Shown piece after piece: positions 56,010 through 64,000 of a stretch of 64,000 bases of DNA. A program made the position numbers and the translations under genes. Origin of the DNA: Arthrobacter sp. QXT-31 (GTDB lineage: Bacteria; Actinomycetota; Actinomycetes; Actinomycetales; Micrococcaceae); the NCBI RefSeq assembly GCF_001969265.1, contig NZ_CP019304.1:62001-126000 (forward strand). Direction: 5' to 3'. Numbering within the stretch: the first letter of the stretch is position 1; the number at the start of each line of letters is the position of its first letter. The notes beneath the pieces are model-generated. The model did no database searches and was not told where the DNA came from. It was given only the letters and a program-made list of their open reading frames with translations.

Positions 56010-57827
56010 GTGGATCAAGGCTTTCCCAAGGATTCGGCGGCAGACTGTCCTTGCTCCCTTCATGGGGGTGCAGTCACGGGCAAGGTGCTGCAAGTTCCTT
56101 CGTCGGGGCCGGAACGCTCCCCCAATACGCTCCACCCCGGCGGAGGGCACATTAACGTTCTTGAGGCCCATCGCGTAGTGCCAGCAGCAGCACCCAAACC
56201 GGTTACGGTTATTCACGATCCGGGCAACTATTCTGCGGAAAGCCTTGTATGGGATGCGAGGCTCGCAAAATACGGCTGGAACAAGGATCAACCGGACGAT
56301 GAAAGCTATTCCTCCATCTACTTTTCGCTGTTAAGCCTGGGAGATTTCGGACGCTACGTAGTTGAATCAGGCCTCCATCACTTCTCACGCTACCGCACAG
56401 GCTCCGAATACCCAGAGCCCTTGGACAAGAAGCCACGATTTATCCGTGCCAGGTGGAAGAAGTTCGTCGCGTCGCTGAGCGATGACCAGAAGCATGCACT
56501 CGAGACCCTCGTGCGCGACCCCGGGCCCGAACGGATGATTCAACTCAGCATCCTCCAGTATCGCGGTGACGACCTGCTCACCGACGAGCAATACAAGTTA
56601 CTCGACAGCGTGTACGTCTATCCAAAAGCCGTCAACGACGAGTACCCGGCCAAGGACGCACGGCGCTGGGTCTTCCGCCGTGCGCTCAGCCTCGGCTGGA
56701 CGCCGAAGCTCTTCGGGGTGCAGGACCGTAGCATTGGGCGGGGTCGAGGACGGGAAGGGCATAAGGCTGAACGCTGGGGCAAGAAATACCAGTGGATGGC
56801 CTACCACGAGCTGTTGGCCCGCGTCGCTGACAACTACCACCCTTCTCGACGCTTCGACGAAAACCAGCCATATGAAGGACTGCATCAGATTACCGGCGAG
56901 CGAGAAATCGACCCCAGCCTCCCACCAATCGATTTCCGCGCCTTCAACGAAAATGGCGGAATCGGCGCAACCGCGTGGCAACCTCCGCTGATCCAGCTTG
57001 AGGAATGGCCGCCCACACCGCTCGACTTCAACCAGTACCGGGGAGACATCCGACGCTTTCTCGCCGATATGGACTCAGAACCAACAGTTGCAGGCTCCAT
57101 GTTCCGTCGTGACCGTGGTGGCAACGATTGGGTAGTTCTTGAAAGCGTCATTAAGCAGGTGGATCCCCAGGCCCGAAAGGGCTGGAGGGGCCTTCGCGAG
57201 CAAGCCGCCGTCGACACCCTGCTCATCGCAGCAGACGCCGCTGAGGAGTTTCTCACCGACCTACCTGACGATCCTCACCATCAAATCCCTGACCTCTTCG
57301 ATTCTCATGGCCACACCGGCTGCTGCTATGTCGGCGAAGTTGGTCGGGTCGGTGGAAGCTGCTGTCACCGACACGACCAGCTCCGGCCGATCGAGGTCGG
57401 CAACAAGACCTTCCGGCTCGTGCCGACTGTGGAGCAATATTCCTGGGAGGGCAGTGTCCTCGACTGTTCTATTGGCGAGACCGCAAGCACCGTTCTTCCC
57501 TCAACGTTCATCCAACAAACTGCAGGACTAACATTCGACATGCGCGGGCCAAGCTGGCTGAACGCAGCCGGTCATCCTATCTTCACGTACTACGAAGAAG
57601 AAGGGAACGACAGCCACGCCTTTCTCGTAAGCGCATGCTTCCTCCGCAACTTCTTGACTGAGCACAAGCTAGCGCTGATCGTGCTGCACTGGTTCGACCG
57701 GATGGAACTTAAAGAAGATCACAGCGGCCCACACCCTTATGCAGAGTCAAGGATCCATGCCCGAATGTCAGCAGACTTGAAGATCTTCGAAGATACGCCG
57801 AGAAGGAGCGGACGAGGCCTCGGTTGA
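56010..57827 (+). CDS. Probable C-terminal remainder of a large defence-type NTPase (605 codons open)
   Basis: GTG 56010 is the first start, but the first 65 codons look non-coding; protein-like sequence starts around TVIHDPGNYSAESLVWDARL and lasts to 57827. It contains RFIRARWKKFVASLSDDQKH, the striking KKYQWMAYHELLARVADNY, DNYHPSRRF and EVGNKTFRLVPTVEQYSWEG. The K-Y-Q-W-x-A-x-H-E-x-x-A-R segment is, from memory, found near the C-terminus of very long ATP-binding (STAND/NACHT-like) proteins of defence islands. No Walker motifs are present here, so the N-terminal effector and NTPase parts would be missing. Location next to a Lamassu operon fits, but the family call is uncertain. Confidence 0.5.
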   Translation: MDQGFPKDSAADCPCSLHGGAVTGKVLQVPSSGPERSPNTLHPGGGHINVLEAHRVVPAAAPKPVTVIHDPGNYSAESLVWDARLAKYGWNKDQPDDESYSSIYFSLLSLGDFGRYVVESGLHHFSRYRTGSEYPEPLDKKPRFIRARWKKFVASLSDDQKHALETLVRDPGPERMIQLSILQYRGDDLLTDEQYKLLDSVYVYPKAVNDEYPAKDARRWVFRRALSLGWTPKLFGVQDRSIGRGRGREGHKAERWGKKYQWMAYHELLARVADNYHPSRRFDENQPYEGLHQITGEREIDPSLPPIDFRAFNENGGIGATAWQPPLIQLEEWPPTPLDFNQYRGDIRRFLADMDSEPTVAGSMFRRDRGGNDWVVLESVIKQVDPQARKGWRGLREQAAVDTLLIAADAAEEFLTDLPDDPHHQIPDLFDSHGHTGCCYVGEVGRVGGSCCHRHDQLRPIEVGNKTFRLVPTVEQYSWEGSVLDCSIGETASTVLPSTFIQQTAGLTFDMRGPSWLNAAGHPIFTYYEEEGNDSHAFLVSACFLRNFLTEHKLALIVLHWFDRMELKEDHSGPHPYAESRIHARMSADLKIFEDTPRRSGRGLG

Positions 57828-58063
57828 AAGGGCCTGCAGCCGCTTAAGTTCCTAGGCTCTGAACTCCCTCTACGCGTTGAGAGCACGTCGCTTACCGGCC
57901 GCGGTGTCTACGCCCTACGTTTCGATATTTGGTGCGCTTTGACCATCGGCAACTACGACTGGGGCTTGTAGGTGGTGGTGGCGCCGAGGTGGCCAAACCT
58001 CCCTCCGGATTGACAGCCTTCGGCACGAGGTCACGCCGAGTGGCGGGCCATGAGCGTCGCTGG

Positions 58064-60475
58064 CTAGTTGATGATGGCAACGTCCGGCTCCCAGAAATGA
58101 CGGGTGACGCCATGGTCTTCGTCGGCAGCGCGTTCACCCAGCTCGATGGTTATGAGTTCGTCACCTTCGTAGGCGGGACTTAACTCGAGCGCAAGATAGT
58201 CAAACAGCTCTCGCTCGTGCACTGCGATGATGACCTGTCGTTCGTTCTGTTTCGACAATAGACGGACGAGGGCAGCGAACTGCGCGACATGCACCTCGTC
58301 CATCGCTTGCACAGGGTCGTCGAACACCAGACAAGGGACGAGAGGCTCGACTGCGAGATGGAGCGCGAGAAACAACGACAGCGCTGCGGTGTTGAGGTTG
58401 CCTGCGGACAACATCATTTGCGGTGGCCCGCTGGTTTCCCCGTCGCGGTGAATGGTTTCCAGTTTGATGTCGAAGGTCTTCTTGGCCGCGCTTGGGATGC
58501 CGAATCTTGGAATGAAGCTCTCGTCGGGGGCGAGTCTGGTGAACACAGACTTCCATACGTCATTGAGGGACTCAGTGAAGACGCGGTGGACGATGGCGGT
58601 TCGCGCCTGTGATGCGGCTTCGTGGACCTCCTTCGCCACTCCTTGACGGCGTTTGGCTTCCGCGAACCGGTCTTCCCAGTGCTTCTTCTGTTCCACCACG
58701 TCAACCACTTGGCGACCGATCAGAGAGTCGCGCTCAAGGGCTTTCACCAGGAAAGCAGCTTGCTCAACGGCCTTCTCGCTCTGCTCGGCCTTGCCCTTGA
58801 GGCGGGCAACGTGGGCGTCCGCGTGGTCACGCAGTTCGTTCAACGCCGCCGGGAAATCCGAGGTTGTTGGCACGGCTGCCCGCAGCACGTCCGCATACTT
58901 TGCGATCTCGCGGCTGATGTGTGCCTCTTCCAAGGTCGCAACCTCAAGGTCGTCCAGTGTCTGTTGAAGATCGCGCTCGTTCCGCTCGAGATCTTTGCCG
59001 TAGGACTTCGCCAATTCGATATCACCGACCTGGACAGCGAGTTCGGTAAGCATCGTGAGACGGTCCTCGATGAACTGCCGCTGGTCTGGAGTGAGAAGGG
59101 TGCCCGATAGCTTGGTGAGTTCGACTTCAGCACGTGCAATTCGTGCGACCAGGCGATCGCGATCATGGCGAAGGACCACGAGTTGCTGGCCATGGGTCGC
59201 TAGGTCGGCCAGTTTGCCATCAATGTGGGCCAACAAATTGTGCCCGGCGGTTTCAGCGAAGTCACGATCACAGACTGGGCATCTGTTGCTTTCTACGGCC
59301 ACAGCGCGGGCTGCGGTCAGGCTCTCCACGAGTGCACTTGAATGCTCGTGAGCCGCGGTAAGTCTCGTTTGAACTGCATCAAGCTCGGCCTGGTCGCTCA
59401 CCAAATCCGTGCGAACGGACTCGGTCTGCCTGTGAAAATCCAAATCGCTGCGCAGTTTCTGAGCAGCGACATTCTTGGCATGTTCGATCGCGCTTCGCGG
59501 ATCGGTCTGAAGGCTGGCGCCGGCGGCCGCCGCGGCCGCTTCCCATGCCCGAATCTCTACCCCGCTCGTGGCTTCCCATTCCTTTTTTCGGGTCGCCGTA
59601 GCTGCTAATGCGGTGCGCTTCTCCTCGAGGCGCTGCGGGGTTGGGCGCTCAAGGAGCGCGGAGATGCGGCCGCCTAAGGCGATGAGCTCTTGCTGACGTC
59701 TTGTCGCACCCTCCAACTCTGTACGGGTGGAGGTGTCGTGGCGGAGTGCGTCCGCGTATTCGAGGAGGGCCTGATCGGTCTCCTGTTCGGCCCCACCATG
59801 GTTGAGGCCTGCGATCGTCTCGCGCAGCGCGGTTCGCGCGCTGGCAACCTCCGACCGACACTCTGCCAACAGGGCGGTTTGTTTCTTGAGTTCAGCTGCT
59901 GCGGCTTTTGCTTCACGGTCGGCGTCGTCTACGCCTATTGCGAGCTTCTTAAGAAACCTCAGGTCGAGGGCCTCACGGAGTCCGTCGCGGAGGGCATCTA
60001 GCTTCTCCAACCCGAGGAGTTCATTGACGAACTTCTCCAGCGCCGATTGATTGCTTCCCTCGCGGTCCTGATACAGATCGAGCAGACGACTCAGGGAGGC
60101 CTGGTCCAGGTAGCAGCGTTCGGCGTAAAACTGCGCCGTCGACGTGCTGAACGCCGGGGTCCCTTCCGTACGCGCACCGCCGACCGTCAGCGGCTGCCCG
60201 GGATTACCTGCTTGCAGACTCTCGGCGACATCGACACGAACGGTCGCGTATGGCTGACCGAAGAATGGTAGATGAGCTCTGTAGCGCGGTGAGCTCCGTT
60301 CCATGCTCCGGATGGAACCGGTCAGCGCAAGCTCGAGCGCGGACAACACGCTGGTCTTTCCTGTCCCGTTGGGCCCATGAATGAGAACGATGGGGGCATC
60401 TAGCGGGAACTCGCGCGTGCCCTCGATACGGCGGAAGTCCGAAACCGTCAGTCGACGAACCGGAAGGTCACGCAT
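58064..60475 (-). CDS. lmuB: Zinc-hook SMC/RecF-like ATPase, LmuB of a Lamassu system (803 aa)
   Basis: ATG 60473-60475, overlapping the upstream gene by 8 bp (an extension to 60616 exists but has no domain). Walker A GPNGTGKTS at residues 34-42; long coiled coils about 165-395 and 405-650, separated by the zinc hook CPVC (399-402); ABC signature LSAGNLNTAALSLFLAL near 689 and Walker B CLVFDDPVQAMDEV near 715. This Rad50/SMC layout is the DNA-sensing core of Lamassu (DdmC/LmuB) and of ABC three-component systems, which detect phage or plasmid DNA ends and release the effector. Confidence 0.85.
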   Translation of the reverse strand: MRDLPVRRLTVSDFRRIEGTREFPLDAPIVLIHGPNGTGKTSVLSALELALTGSIRSMERSSPRYRAHLPFFGQPYATVRVDVAESLQAGNPGQPLTVGGARTEGTPAFSTSTAQFYAERCYLDQASLSRLLDLYQDREGSNQSALEKFVNELLGLEKLDALRDGLREALDLRFLKKLAIGVDDADREAKAAAAELKKQTALLAECRSEVASARTALRETIAGLNHGGAEQETDQALLEYADALRHDTSTRTELEGATRRQQELIALGGRISALLERPTPQRLEEKRTALAATATRKKEWEATSGVEIRAWEAAAAAAGASLQTDPRSAIEHAKNVAAQKLRSDLDFHRQTESVRTDLVSDQAELDAVQTRLTAAHEHSSALVESLTAARAVAVESNRCPVCDRDFAETAGHNLLAHIDGKLADLATHGQQLVVLRHDRDRLVARIARAEVELTKLSGTLLTPDQRQFIEDRLTMLTELAVQVGDIELAKSYGKDLERNERDLQQTLDDLEVATLEEAHISREIAKYADVLRAAVPTTSDFPAALNELRDHADAHVARLKGKAEQSEKAVEQAAFLVKALERDSLIGRQVVDVVEQKKHWEDRFAEAKRRQGVAKEVHEAASQARTAIVHRVFTESLNDVWKSVFTRLAPDESFIPRFGIPSAAKKTFDIKLETIHRDGETSGPPQMMLSAGNLNTAALSLFLALHLAVEPLVPCLVFDDPVQAMDEVHVAQFAALVRLLSKQNERQVIIAVHERELFDYLALELSPAYEGDELITIELGERAADEDHGVTRHFWEPDVAIIN

Positions 60476-61040
60476 TTTCGTCTCCCTTCTTGTCTGTCCA
60501 GCCTGCCCCGGCGTTCGCGTACCGCCGCAGAGCTTCCCGGACTGCTTCTGGTCCGTCTTGGGCGGCTTGGATGAGTGCAATATGCTCCGATGATGCCTTA
60601 GAAGGTCCAAGGGCACCCATCACATCGTTGAGCGGGTCGCTTCCATGCATGAGATCGGCGTTGGGGAGGCTGAGGGGGAGCAAGACAGCGACTGCTTCCT
60701 CGATTTCGGATACATCTGGCGTCGCTGACGATATAGGAAGGATCCGTGCATAGCGTTCGAGCTCCAATCGATCTCTGGCAGCAACTCCGCCGAGAACCAC
60801 GAGGCTGACCGGGCGACGAGACTCGGCCAGGTCGAGGGAACGAGCTAGACCTGCGACAAGGCGCTGCAAGCGGCGAGGAGGAACTTGGTCAGTGGCAATC
60901 AATACCAAGTCATGCGAACTCTTGGTTCCTCGCGCGGCCGCTTCGAAGTCAAACTCTGTACCGACGATCGTCAAGGGCTTCGGCAGCCGTTCGAAGCCAG
61001 CGCGTTCGAGTACAGCAAGGACGTTGTAGACACTCGTCAT
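60468..61040 (-). CDS. lmuC: Middle component of Lamassu/ABC-3C system (LmuC-like, 190 aa)
   Basis: ATG 61038-61040, overlapping the SIR2 stop (TGATG). No catalytic motif is visible. Content: VYNVLAVLERAGFERLPKPL, DLVLIATDQVPPRRLQRLVA, EIEEAVAVLLPLSLPNADLM. Its size and position between effector and SMC ATPase are those of the small middle subunits (LmuC/DdmB, ABC-3C middle component), which link the ATPase to the effector. Assignment rests on context more than on sequence. Confidence 0.7.
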   Translation of the reverse strand: MTSVYNVLAVLERAGFERLPKPLTIVGTEFDFEAAARGTKSSHDLVLIATDQVPPRRLQRLVAGLARSLDLAESRRPVSLVVLGGVAARDRLELERYARILPISSATPDVSEIEEAVAVLLPLSLPNADLMHGSDPLNDVMGALGPSKASSEHIALIQAAQDGPEAVREALRRYANAGAGWTDKKGDENA

Positions 61041-62800
61041 CAGAATCCTCCTGCCAGTTTGAATGCCTCATACAACTCGTCAACTGAGGACGTCTCGCAC
61101 ATGCTGGATGCGACGTTGAACCGTCCAGCGCCGGACTTGCCATCGCGTCCATAACGGGATCTTGGGGACCTGGTCTGCGTTCGAGGCTCCTCGTCCGCAA
61201 CGACGACCAGAGCACTCGCGTCGCCATCGTCGAGTGCACCATCCAACTCGAGCCCCGTCAAGGCCGGGGCGTCCTTCACGAAGAAGACACGCGCATCTCT
61301 GGGACCGGCTAGAAGACGGATCACGCCACCGTCGGGTGCTTTACTGTAGCCTGGCTCAACCGACCACTGTCCGGTGCTGAGTCCTCTAGCAATGAGGGCC
61401 AACGCGATGGCGAGCCGACCGAACTGTTTCGCTGGGTAATCCGGGTTGAGCACCGCATGGGCGATGGGACGCTCCGATAGCGGTTCGTAGCGTTTAGTAT
61501 TCTCATCCGGGGTCCGGCCCGCGCGGAAGATTGTCAGAGCCAGATTCACCACATCAATCAAGCGGGCTGTGAACCCGCGCTGAAACTCCAAGATCTCCGA
61601 AAACTCGAGTGTTTCAAAGTTGTCGGGTTGAGCAAGGCTGGCGGCAAGGTCGCGCAGCTCGAAGAGATGGGTCTGCAACCGCTGCGCGGCCGCCGGCTCC
61701 CAGACGCCCTCAACGCTATGTTCGAGCAGGTAGCTCAGCTTCTCCGTGAGAGACGCCAGAACCAAAGCCAACAGTGTCGGCTTGGCGTAAGCCCCCAACA
61801 GAGCAGACTCCGCAATCGCCTTCGAGTTGCCCTGATAATTCTCACCAAACGTAATTTTGAGCAAGAGCCGGTGGTACGACTCGAGTCGCTCTTCACTGAG
61901 CACAACGGAAGGGGGAGCCGCGGGCCACGGGCGGGAAAGGTCCTGAATGGAATTCGCAAACATCGTGTGGAGGTTCGCGTCCTGCGCCGACAGGCCTAGC
62001 ATCAGGGTCAGTCTGTCCGTGTACAGCGTTTCAAGATGCTTCCGCATGGACCGGTTCTCTTGCTTCGTGGTCCATGTCGAGATCTGCGACTCACGAGCAA
62101 TGAGATGATCTCGATACTCCCCCTGGAAGTCTCGGGCGCGCACCGCGCACCCGTGGAACTTGATGATGTCGATACGCGGGCCGTGTTCACGGAAGTCGTC
62201 AGGTTTCACCACCACGCGGACGAGCGACGCAAATGCCGGGGTCAGTTCATTCAATGCCTTCTCGAGAAGGCCGTCCCAGTTGGCCGTGACCGCTGTTGGC
62301 ACCAACCCTTCGAGCAGGAGGATAGCGATGCAGTAGTGCTCTACATCTGGTTCAAGATCCGGTGCCCCGTACGTGTCCGGAACATCGAGCCCGGTCCAGA
62401 CGAGATAGTCTTCTGGACTATCGTCCCCAACGGGTACATCGAGCACACTTGAGTACTTCGTCACGAGTGCGGCGAGGATTTGCTTCCGCAGATCCCAGTT
62501 GCTCACCGCGATAGAGAAATCGATAGATTCAAGTTCTTCTCGGGTCAATGGCGTGAGCCGAAGGACTTCATCGAGCGCCATCCGGTACTCGCATTCGGGG
62601 TTAATTGGATCGAGGTGCGACCGGAGATGCTCTATTACACGCTCGAGGAGATCGTTAACATTCGGAACCCTCTCGCGCGAGATCCCCGAGCCCAGCCAAA
62701 AGACGTACTGTCCCGCATTGAAGCCAGAAGAGAACTCTGAAAACGTCGAGTCAAACTTCTCCAATACAGCCGGAACTGTTCTTGCAGGTTCATTGCTCAT
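61040..62800 (-). CDS. lmuA: SIR2-domain effector of Lamassu-type defence operon (586 aa)
   Basis: ATG 62798-62800. SIR2-like NADase domain in the first 300 residues: VFWLGSGISRERVPNVNDLL (NAD-binding G-S-G-I-S), VTANWDGLLEKAL (Asn174, Asp176), DIIKFHGCAV (catalytic His216), LMLGLSAQDANLH. About 280 further residues of helical sequence (LLALVLASLTEKLSYLLEHS) form the partner-binding part. Defence SIR2 domains deplete NAD+ to abort infection. It heads the operon SIR2 - middle protein - SMC ATPase with overlapping stops and starts. All active-site residues are present, so the system looks functional. Confidence 0.85.
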   Translation of the reverse strand: MSNEPARTVPAVLEKFDSTFSEFSSGFNAGQYVFWLGSGISRERVPNVNDLLERVIEHLRSHLDPINPECEYRMALDEVLRLTPLTREELESIDFSIAVSNWDLRKQILAALVTKYSSVLDVPVGDDSPEDYLVWTGLDVPDTYGAPDLEPDVEHYCIAILLLEGLVPTAVTANWDGLLEKALNELTPAFASLVRVVVKPDDFREHGPRIDIIKFHGCAVRARDFQGEYRDHLIARESQISTWTTKQENRSMRKHLETLYTDRLTLMLGLSAQDANLHTMFANSIQDLSRPWPAAPPSVVLSEERLESYHRLLLKITFGENYQGNSKAIAESALLGAYAKPTLLALVLASLTEKLSYLLEHSVEGVWEPAAAQRLQTHLFELRDLAASLAQPDNFETLEFSEILEFQRGFTARLIDVVNLALTIFRAGRTPDENTKRYEPLSERPIAHAVLNPDYPAKQFGRLAIALALIARGLSTGQWSVEPGYSKAPDGGVIRLLAGPRDARVFFVKDAPALTGLELDGALDDGDASALVVVADEEPRTQTRSPRSRYGRDGKSGAGRFNVASSMCETSSVDELYEAFKLAGGF

Positions 62801-63144
62801 TCCAGCCCCCCAGGTGCGAAAAGTCTCCGCGCCTCGCGGATGGGCGACACGTCAATGCGCGTCCTCACCCATCTTGCCATGCGTTGCAGGCCTCTTACCT
62901 TGCTCTTCCTGGGGCGTGTCACCGGTGACGGGCCCGTTAGACCCTGATCACGAGACGACATTGCACCCAGCTAAAACGGCTACCAGCATGGCTTCAGGGT
63001 GAAAAGACCCCATTGACCATGTCGGTATCCAATCCTCATTCTCGGGGGGTCAGGCCCGCCGCTGCACACGGCGCAGGTCTCCGCGGCTGATGTGGTCCTA
63101 TTCCGCAGCAATGCCGAGCCGAGTCAATGGAGTATGAAACCTGG
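62801..63144. other. Promoter region of the defence operon and gap to repeat locus D
   Basis: No gene. Contains the palindrome at 62918-62929 described separately. Confidence 0.45.
62918..62929. promoter_or_regulatory. Palindrome upstream of the defence operon
   Basis: GTCACCGGTGAC, perfect 12-bp palindrome about 118 bp before the SIR2 start. Possible operator; no adjacent regulator gene. Confidence 0.4.
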
Positions 63145-63310
63145 TCATGCAGCCAGCCGGACGCCCTGCCATGAACAGTCGAGGAAGCAAAAACAGGCAA
63201 CGTCGCAGCGCGGGACAGGTTCCTCCGAACCCGGAAAAGGTCATGCAGTTCCGCCCTAGGCCGACCATGAATAAGCGGAACAATCCACCACAACCAAAAG
63301 GAGGAGCGGG

Positions 63311-63361
63311 ATGAACAACCAACGTCGAGCAGAAGAGAAATTTTCCGCCGAAGGTTCTTAG
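63311..63361 (+). pseudogene. MNNQ peptide, truncated by a stop (16 aa)
   Basis: ATG 63311 after AAAGGAGGAG. MNNQRRAEEKFSAEGS then TAG, where the locus B peptide continues with Gln-Ile. The rest (SDPKLSMNRYQR ... GKEPAGHTTGQQ) is still readable past the stop. Confidence 0.45.
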
Positions 63362-63467
63362 ATCATGCTGTCCGACCCCAAGCTGTCCATGAACAGGTAC
63401 CAGAGACCAAACACTCAACCACCAGGCAAGGAGCCCGCCGGCCACACCACCGGCCAGCAATGAAAAA

Positions 63468-63483
63468 GGCCCCCGAAGGGGCC
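63468..63483 (-). terminator. Intrinsic terminator for minus-strand transcript, locus D
   Basis: GGCCCC-CGAA-GGGGCC with TTTTT following on the minus strand. Confidence 0.7.
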
Positions 63484-63543
63484 CTTCACAACACAAAATG
63501 TGCACACTCAGAGGCTAAAAAGCCTCTGACCTGCGGAAACACG

Positions 63544-63566
63544 TGCCCGAGGAGGGACTCGAACCA
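63544..63566 (-). other. tRNA 3'-end-like segment, locus D
   Basis: Minus strand GGTTCGAGTCCC then TCCTCGGGCA; the stem 5' of the T-loop differs (GCT instead of GCCC). This is the copy with the most acceptor-strand similarity to a tRNA-Leu 3' end. Confidence 0.55.
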
Positions 63567-63653
63567 GCCGCTCCCCCTGAAAATCCGCCCCACTTTCGAA
63601 AACCTCCCCAATCCGGCCCAGTCCGACGCCGCTACAACTGAATCCGGAGCCCA

Positions 63654-63676
63654 GGGTGTGCACATTGTGCACACCC
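63654..63676. repeat. Perfect palindrome (GGGTGTGCACA arms), locus D
   Basis: Eleven-base arms around a central T, followed by CCCTTTTTT. Confidence 0.8.
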
Positions 63677-63857
63677 CCTTTTTTCGCTCTCTGAGGCACC
63701 ACGCAACGAGGAAACCCAGCCATGCAGGGCGTGAAGAATCCTATTTCCATTACGACGGTGACGCCAGCCGGACCTCGCCCTATCGAGAACCGGACTGCCA
63801 CACGGCCCGGCTCCCTGCAACATGACGAAAGGTTCATTATCGACTCTTCTATGGTTG

Positions 63858-64000
63858 TCAACGTAGCAATGGCTTGAGGCTGTCGGCGTTGAGCGTGCGG
63901 TAGATCCGTCGGGCGAGGTAGCGTTTCACGCACCGGCGGATCTCCTTTTGGTTAGACCTTCTGCCTTTCGTTTGGCTGCGTATGCGATGGTTTCCGGATC
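63858..64000 (-). pseudogene. IS110-family transposase C-terminus, frameshifted, cut by window edge
   Basis: Minus strand: DPETIAYAAKRKAEGLTKR, one base missing, then EIRRCVKRYLARRIYRTLNA, DSLKPLLR and stop at 63858-63860. The R-C-x-K-R-x-x-A-R-x-x-Y-R ending is typical of IS110-type (DEDD) transposases. The N-terminal part lies beyond the window. Confidence 0.65.

Larger units (their letters stand above)
63145..63676. repeat. Composite repeat locus D
   Basis: TCATG-N20-CATGA motifs at 63145-63174, 63241-63270 and 63363-63392, SD-led MNNQ frame cut by a stop, terminator hairpin, tRNA-like segment and palindrome. Nearly colinear with locus B; same orientation as all others. Confidence 0.85.

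Overview
The window looks like chromosome or large-replicon DNA of a high-GC actinobacterium, most likely a Micrococcaceae member close to Arthrobacter/Pseudarthrobacter. The signs are GC-rich third codon positions, frequent GTG starts, GAF-ANTAR regulators and a phosphocholine-type phospholipase C. The genus is an inference from sequence character.

Layout. 1-2.8 kb: the end of a phospholipase C gene and several decayed genes. 2.8-4.3 kb: an excisionase-like gene and a dead tyrosine integrase (frameshift, plus an amber codon where the catalytic tyrosine should be). From there the window is divided by four direct copies of one composite repeat (loci A about 4.6-5.5 kb, B 17.8-18.4 kb, C 34.3-35.2 kb, D 63.1-63.7 kb). 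Each copy has a perfect GTGTGCAC-type palindrome, about 100 bp of conserved sequence, a minus-strand tRNA 3'-end-like segment, a minus-strand intrinsic terminator, short SD-led peptides beginning M-(N/K)-N-Q, and copies of a paired motif TCATG-N20-CATGA. This is what tandem accretion of integrative elements at a tRNA 3' end would leave. The model is inferred; no intact integrase or complete tRNA is visible.

Segment A-B (5-18 kb) and segment B-C (18-35 kb) are gene graveyards. They hold a lipid kinase, a carboxyethylornithine synthase-like enzyme, a desaturase, TetR regulators, a RelE-like toxin-antitoxin pair and an EAL protein, most with single-base frameshifts. A 2.1-kb desaturase module is present twice (13.4-15.6 and 29.5-31.7 kb) with shared and private indels. 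Intact genes here include three GAF-ANTAR antitermination regulators, a flavin-binding PNPOx-like protein and several hypotheticals.

Segment C-D (35-63.5 kb) is mostly intact. 35.7-44.9 kb is a LysR-controlled catabolic cluster: aldehyde dehydrogenase, carboxymuconolactone-decarboxylase-like protein, beta-hydroxyacid dehydrogenase, small protein, alpha/beta hydrolase, zinc alcohol dehydrogenase and two MFS transporters. 45-46.5 kb has a quinol-monooxygenase-like gene and a serine resolvase. 46.6-53.3 kb is a reactive-sulfur (persulfide) detoxification regulon under a CsoR-fold regulator that lacks the copper-binding His (CstR-like), with ATACCCC-N2-GGGGTAT operators. 53.5-56 kb is decayed. 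56-62.8 kb is a defence island: a probable truncated large NTPase C-terminus and a complete three-gene SIR2 / middle protein / zinc-hook SMC-ATPase operon of Lamassu (ABC three-component) type. The right edge carries an IS110-type transposase fragment.
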